Assembly: GCA_016873255.1 (NCBI GenBank)
Contig: VGXR01000029.1
Span: forward strand, 1-34,288
From: Planctomycetota bacterium
Lineage (GTDB): Bacteria > Planctomycetota > Phycisphaerae > Phycisphaerales > SM1A02
DNA length: 34,288 nucleotides
Direction: 5' to 3'
The translations under genes and the position numbers were made by a program. The notes beneath the pieces were generated by a model. The model saw only the letters and a list, made by a program, of their open reading frames with translations. It made no database searches and was not told the origin of the DNA. Below are positions 30,337-34,288 of the stretch, piece after piece (position 1 is the first letter of the stretch; the number at the start of each line of letters is the position of its first letter).

Positions 30337-31821
30337 TCAGACCGCCCGGGCGCCGACCTGCCGCAGCCACAGCCGCTCGGTGCCCCGCCCGGCGAAGCCG
30401 GTGGCAACCACCACGCGGTCGCGGCTCGACACCAGGCGCGCCGCGCGAAGCAGCCGTTCGGCGGTGCGCACGAAGTCGCGCGAGTCTGCGGGTCGCGGGA
30501 TGCGCACCGCGCGCACGCCGCGCAGGAGCGCCAGCGAGCGCAGCTCCGGGTCGCCGGCACCGAAGGCGTAGACGGGGACGTTCACGTCGGTCTGGCTGAT
30601 GAAGCGGATCGAGCGCGCGTCGGTCCACGCGATGATGGCGCGCGCGCCGCCCTCGGTCGCCATCTGCGCCATGCTGCGTGCGAGCACCGCGGCCGGGTCG
30701 CTGCTCTCGGCCACCTCGCGCGCCCGCAGGCTGCGCGGCGGCTGGCGTGCCAACCAGCCCTCGGTCTCGGTGGCGATGCGGCGCATCGCGGCCACGGATT
30801 CCTCGGGGTACCTGCCGGCGGCGGTCTCGCCGCTCAGCATCACGGCGTCGGCGCCGCCGAAGATGGCGCTCGCCACGTCCGAGGCCTCCGCGCGGGTGGG
30901 GAGCGGCGCCTCCATCATGCTCTGCAGCATCTGCGTGGCCACGATGCAGGGGATCGAGGCGCGCTCGCACGCGGCCTGGATGCGCCGCTGCTCGACCGGG
31001 ACGCGCGCGAAGTCGAGCTCGATGGCCAGGTCGCCGCGCGCCACCATCATGGCGTCGGCTGCGGCGGCGATGGAGTCGAGCGCGCCCAGCGCCACCGGGC
31101 GCTCGATCTTGGCGACGACGGCCGGCACGCGGCCGCGGCAGGCGCGCGCGCTCCGCTCCAGCGAGCGGCGCAGGCTGCGAAGGTCCTGGGCGCGCTGCAC
31201 GAACGAGAGCGCGACGAAGTCCATCCCATGGCGCACGGCCCAGTCGGCGAGCGTGCGGTCTCGTGCGGTCGGCGCGGTGAGGCTGACGGAGGTCTCGGGG
31301 AGGTTCACGCCCTTGCGGCCGCTCACGGTGCCGCCGACCTCGCAGGTGCACTCGACGGTGCCGCGGCGGTTGGCGCGCACCCGCAGCTGCACGGCGCCGT
31401 CGTCGATGAGCACGCGGTCTCCGGGGCGGACGTCGTCCGCGAGGCGCGCGTAGTCCACGCGGAGGGTGACCGGGCGCGCGGCAGGATCGATGGCCGCGGT
31501 GCCGCGCGTGAAGCGCACGGGGTCGCCGTGGCGGAGGCGGATCGACTCGCCGCCCTCGATCGCGGTCAGGCGGATCTTGGGTCCGGGGAGGTCCGCGAGG
31601 ATCCCGGCCTCCACGCCGAGCCGTGCGGCCGTGGCGCGGATGGCGGCCGCGGTGCGGGCGTGCGTGGCGGTGTCGCCGTGGCTCAGGTTGAGGCGGAAGA
31701 CGCTGGCACCGGCGCGGACGAGGCGCACCAGCATGGCGGGCGATGCGCTGGCCGGTCCGACGGTGGCGACGATCCGGGTCAGGCTGCGGTCGTTGCGGAA
31801 CGAGCGGTGCGCACGGGCCAT
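30337..31821 (-). CDS. pyk: Pyruvate kinase
   Basis: A 494-residue glycolytic enzyme converting PEP and ADP to pyruvate and ATP. Visible motifs are TRIVATVGPAS, GASVFRLNLSHGD, ILADLPGPKIR, VVAKIERPVAL (usually KIEN), MMVARGDLAIE, CIVATQMLQSMMEAPLPTRA and DAVMLSGETAAGRYPEE. The C-terminal allosteric domain ends with VVVATGFAGRGTERLW. The substitution of N by R after KIE is unusual. ATG at 31821 is chosen because TAGTAT lies 7 nt upstream and the frame before it is not conserved. It diverges from pgm across 46 bp. Confidence 0.94.
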   Translation of the reverse strand: MARAHRSFRNDRSLTRIVATVGPASASPAMLVRLVRAGASVFRLNLSHGDTATHARTAAAIRATAARLGVEAGILADLPGPKIRLTAIEGGESIRLRHGDPVRFTRGTAAIDPAARPVTLRVDYARLADDVRPGDRVLIDDGAVQLRVRANRRGTVECTCEVGGTVSGRKGVNLPETSVSLTAPTARDRTLADWAVRHGMDFVALSFVQRAQDLRSLRRSLERSARACRGRVPAVVAKIERPVALGALDSIAAAADAMMVARGDLAIELDFARVPVEQRRIQAACERASIPCIVATQMLQSMMEAPLPTRAEASDVASAIFGGADAVMLSGETAAGRYPEESVAAMRRIATETEGWLARQPPRSLRAREVAESSDPAAVLARSMAQMATEGGARAIIAWTDARSIRFISQTDVNVPVYAFGAGDPELRSLALLRGVRAVRIPRPADSRDFVRTAERLLRAARLVSSRDRVVVATGFAGRGTERLWLRQVGARAV

Positions 31822-31828
31822 GGCCGCA

Positions 31829-31834
31829 ATACTA
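31829..31834 (-). promoter_or_regulatory. -10 box for pyk (leaderless type)
   Basis: TAGTAT on the minus strand, 7 nt before the ATG at 31821. It overlaps by 2 bp the plus-strand box TACGAT at 31833-31838. Confidence 0.55.
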
Positions 31835-31838
31835 CGAT
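31833..31838 (+). promoter_or_regulatory. Possible -10 box for the phosphomutase gene
   Basis: TACGAT, 29 nt before the ATG at 31868. Because it overlaps the pyk box, RNA polymerase could probably occupy only one promoter at a time. Confidence 0.42.
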
Positions 31839-31867
31839 TCCCGCCTCCCACCGACCGGGACCACTCC

Positions 31868-33262
31868 ATGCTCAGCAAGATCTTCAAGGCCTACGACGTC
31901 CGCGGCATCTATCCCGAGCCCCTCAACGAGAAGGACGCGTGGCAGATCGGCTTCGGCTGCGCGCGCTTCCTGCTGCAGGAGGCGCAGAAGGACGGCCGCG
32001 CCGGCGCGGGCGCGCGCACCGTGGTGGTGGGGCGCGACATGCGCAGGAGCTCGCCGAGCCTCGTGCGCAGCCTCAAGGACGGCATGCGCGAGGGCGGGGC
32101 GCACGTGGTGGACGTCGGCATGGTGGACACCCCGTTCACCTACTTCGCCGCGAACCACCTGAACTCGGCGGGCGCGGTGCAGACCACGGCGAGCCACAAC
32201 CCGGCGCAGTACAACGGCTTCAAGGTCAGCGGCGCGGGTGCCAAGCCCGTCGGCCAGGACACGGGGCTCGCCACGATCAAGGCCGCGGCCGAGGCGGCGG
32301 CGCCGGGGGAGGGCCCGGGCGGAGGCAGCGAGGAATCGAAGGACCTGTGGGCGGAGTACCGCGCGCACCTCCTGAGGTTCCTGCCGAAGGAAGTGCTCGA
32401 CGGCACGCGCACGCTGCACGTGGTGATCGATGCATCCAACGGCATGGCCGGCACCATGGTGCCCAAGGTGTTCGCCGACGTGAAGGGCCTGCGGATCACG
32501 CCGATCAACTTCGACAACTCGACCGGGGAATTCGTGCACGAGCCGAACCCGCTGGTCGAGGCCAACCTGGCGCCGACGCGCGAGGGCGTGCGCACCCTGA
32601 AGGCCGATTTCGGAGTCTGCTTCGACGGCGATGCGGACCGGTGCATGGTGATCGACGAGCGCGGAGAGCCGGTCGGCTGCGACCTGCTCACGGCGTGGCT
32701 CGCGCAGGGCTGGCTGCGGTCGAACCCGGGCGCGTCCATCGTCTACGACCTGCGCTCGACGCGCAGCGTGGCCGAGGCGGTGCGCGAGGCCGGCGGCGTC
32801 CCCGTGGAGGGGCGCGTGGGGCACGTCTTCATGAAGCAGAAGCTGCGCGAGACGGGCGCGCCGTTCGGCGGCGAGCTGAGCGGGCACTTCTACTTCGGCG
32901 ACATGTGGTGCACCGACAGCGGCGCGCGCGCGTTCGCCAACGTCGTGGCCGCGCTCGTGGCCGCGGGCAAGCCGATGAGCGAGTGCATCAAGCCGTTCCG
33001 GCGCTACTGCCAGAGCGGCGAGATCAACTTCGAGAACGACGACAAGCAGGGCGCCCTTGACGCGCTCCGCGCGAAGTACCCGCACGCGAAGTTCCACACG
33101 CTCGACGGCCTGAGCATGGACTGCGGCGACTGGTGGGCGAACATCCGCATGTCGAACACCGAGCCCCTGCTGCGCCTGAACCTCGAGGCCCGCGATGCCG
33201 CGACCGTGGCCGCGAAGGTGCGCGAGCTCGAGCCGGTGCTCGGCCACCGCGTCGAGCACTAA
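31868..33262 (+). CDS. Phosphomannomutase/phosphoglucomutase
   Basis: A 464-residue alpha-D-phosphohexomutase. FKAYDVRGIYPEPLNE opens domain 1. The phosphoserine loop TTASHNPAQYNGFK is near residue 108, the metal loop FDGDADRCMVIDERG near 253, the sugar-recognition loop GGELSGHFYFGDM near 334, and the phosphate-binding RMSNTEPLLRLN near 427. It interconverts 1- and 6-phosphates of glucose or mannose and so supplies nucleotide-sugar precursors. The loop after residue 140 (GEGPGGGSEES) is a glycine-rich insertion. The TAA stop at 33260-33262 coincides with the first bases of the repeat element. Confidence 0.92.
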   Translation: MLSKIFKAYDVRGIYPEPLNEKDAWQIGFGCARFLLQEAQKDGRAGAGARTVVVGRDMRRSSPSLVRSLKDGMREGGAHVVDVGMVDTPFTYFAANHLNSAGAVQTTASHNPAQYNGFKVSGAGAKPVGQDTGLATIKAAAEAAAPGEGPGGGSEESKDLWAEYRAHLLRFLPKEVLDGTRTLHVVIDASNGMAGTMVPKVFADVKGLRITPINFDNSTGEFVHEPNPLVEANLAPTREGVRTLKADFGVCFDGDADRCMVIDERGEPVGCDLLTAWLAQGWLRSNPGASIVYDLRSTRSVAEAVREAGGVPVEGRVGHVFMKQKLRETGAPFGGELSGHFYFGDMWCTDSGARAFANVVAALVAAGKPMSECIKPFRRYCQSGEINFENDDKQGALDALRAKYPHAKFHTLDGLSMDCGDWWANIRMSNTEPLLRLNLEARDAATVAAKVRELEPVLGHRVEH

Positions 33263-33841
33263 ATCCGCTCCCGGTTCGTTTGGCACCTGTTGTTTTCTCC
33301 AGGGATGTCCTCTTGGGGGCTTCGGGTACTTCGGCGGCTTCGGGGGCTGGCGAGTGGTGCGTGGCGATGGAGCGGGTGGTGCTTGGTTGACGGGGTGCGG
33401 TGGTTCCGTCGGTGGCCGCGCCCCTTCGTTGCGCCGGGACCCCCGTGCTCACTGCGGGGCGCTCGCCGAGTGACGGGTCGCGTTCCCCGGATTCGGCTGC
33501 CTGCTGATGAACGACAGCAGGCGTTCGAACGCCGCGCGCCGTTCGTCGCCCCGAGCCGACAGCGAACGGTGGTGGCCTCATCAAGCGAGTTGTTGCACGC
33601 CCCGGCCGCGCGTGATTCGCCGCAGATGCGCCCGTCGCGTGCAACTTGTCCGAGCGACTGAGGCCACCGCCGGTCGCCGAGGCGTCCAATCCCGCCGCGC
33701 ACCACGCACCACGTACGCAACCACCCCCCACCGCCGGTCGCCGAGGCGTCCAGGGCGCGCGCACCCCACCGCGCGACTGGCCCATCCACCCGACCTCTCT
33801 GGAGAAAGCAATTGGTGCCAAACCAACCGGGAGCGGATTTA
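33260..33841. mobile_element. Repeat element, complete copy with terminal inverted repeats (MITE-like)
   Basis: The convergent gap between the phosphomutase and thiG is filled by one element. Its ends, 33260-33302 and the reverse complement of 33799-33841, match at 39 of 43 positions and begin TAAATCCGCTCCCGGTT. Bases 33588-33689 match window bases 1-102. The CCACCGCC unit is present twice (33664, 33728). Internal hairpins are at 33499-33522 and 33539-33569. There is TA at both outer edges, as expected for a TA target-site duplication of IS630/mariner-type elements. No transposase frame is visible; short frames in it look like repeat translation. It could also be a long intergenic repeat with another role. 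Confidence 0.75.
33499..33533. other. Perfect hairpin plus palindrome inside the repeat element
   Basis: GCCTGCTG (33499-33506) and CAGCAGGC (33515-33522) form an 8-bp stem with loop ATGAACGA. The palindrome GGCGTTCGAACGCC (33520-33533) overlaps its right arm, so the two structures are mutually exclusive. Confidence 0.65.
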
Positions 33842-34288
33842 CTCGCCGGGGATGTGCGAGATCACGCCCTCCCACGGGCTGCTCGCGTTCGCATAGAGCT
33901 TGCGGGGGATGCGGCCGGCGCGGGCGGTGTGCCAGCCGGCGTCGAGCGCGAGCCGCATCGCGTGCGCCATGCGCACCGGGTCCTGCGCGTGCGCGATGCC
34001 CGTGTTCAGAAGCACTCCGTCGGCCCCGAGCTCCATCGCGTGCACGATGTCGCTTGCGGTGCCGACGCCCGCGTCGACGATCACGGGGTAGTCGGGGCTG
34101 CCTCCCTGGTCGGCGAGCTTGAGGCGATCGATCACCATGCGGATGGCCGCGGGGTTGGCGACGCCGCGGCCGCTCCCGATGGGGCTGCCCGCGGGCATCA
34201 CGCTCGCCGCGCCGGCATCACGCAGGCGCGCGGCGACGATCGGGTCGTCGCTCGAGTAGCAGAGCACCGCGAACCCGTCCTTCACGAG
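33839..34288 (-). CDS. thiG: Thiazole synthase ThiG, C-terminal part (5' end outside window)
   Basis: 149 C-terminal residues of ThiG, which builds the thiazole phosphate of thiamine from a DXP-derived sugar, dehydroglycine and ThiS-thiocarboxylate. The visible part begins [16 protein letters not shown] and contains [39 protein letters not shown] and [14 protein letters not shown], all typical of the phosphate-binding half of the TIM barrel. ThiG uses a Schiff-base lysine that lies in the missing N-terminal part. The TAA stop is shared with the outer bases of the repeat element. No other thiamine gene is in the window. Confidence 0.93.
   Translation of the reverse strand, partial: LVKDGFAVLCYSSDDPIVAARLRDAGAASVMPAGSPIGSGRGVANPAAIRMVIDRLKLADQGGSPDYPVIVDAGVGTASDIVHAMELGADGVLLNTGIAHAQDPVRMAHAMRLALDAGWHTARAGRIPRKLYANASSPWEGVISHIPGE

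Noticed and set aside
30088-33060. A 990-codon plus-strand frame across rpsB leader, pyk and pgm
   Set aside because: It is antisense or out of frame to pyk and pgm and consists of Arg/Gly/Ala-rich shadow sequence.
33290-33661. Short open frames within the repeat element
   Set aside because: They translate repeats and inverted ends in several frames equally well, lack ribosome sites and have no domain; treated as non-coding.

Overview
The window is GC-rich bacterial chromosome, densely packed on both strands and mostly housekeeping. A small basic protein of the Planctomycetes-Verrucomicrobia-Chlamydiae type (10923-11258), a class IB-like PyrD, a type 2 PyrF and the general gene content suggest a planctomycete, possibly of the Phycisphaerae; this placement is inference from gene families, not from a search. 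No rRNA, tRNA, CRISPR array, integrase or transposase gene was found.

Layout. 1-320 is the end of a dispersed repeat element, cut by the window edge. 321-1680 (minus): pyrD and a zincin-type metalloprotease. 1707-3507 (minus): a helical TPR-like protein and a coiled-coil zinc-ribbon protein. 3599-6380 (minus): a TPR protein, recX, a lipoprotein, a rhodanese and cdsA. 6419-8008 (plus): a lipoprotein with propeller-like repeats, ending inside the convergent nth gene (7983-8690), which follows a membrane protein (8683-9303). 9350-12451 (plus): a TIM-barrel isomerase-like protein, a membrane-anchored protein, the small basic protein and an aminotransferase. 12575-16860 (minus): a small lipoprotein, a metallophosphoesterase, a glycosyltransferase, a thioesterase and a DUF971 protein. 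16917-25476 (plus): a tightly overlapping chain pyrF, solute-binding protein, cinA, folK, thioredoxin-like protein and FAD/Fe-S oxidoreductase, then a receiver-domain protein and a 62-residue protein. 26341-27381 (minus) kdsD diverges from scpA (27421-28182, plus). 28313-31821 (minus): tsf, rpsB and pyruvate kinase. 31868-33262 (plus): phosphogluco/phosphomannomutase. 33260-33841 is a complete copy of the repeat element with inverted ends, followed by the 3' part of thiG on the minus strand.

Two patterns stand out. First, the repeat element has about 43-bp terminal inverted repeats, and every visible end (three of three) abuts or forms the stop codon of the neighbouring gene. Second, many genes have a TAnnnT hexamer 6-8 nt before the start codon, which predicts leaderless transcripts. 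In several 38-56 bp divergent gaps two such boxes lie back to back. Smaller oddities are an unusual Fe-S cysteine spacing in endonuclease III, a terminator-like hairpin inside the first codons of the aminotransferase, and a histone-H1-like tail on the small basic protein.
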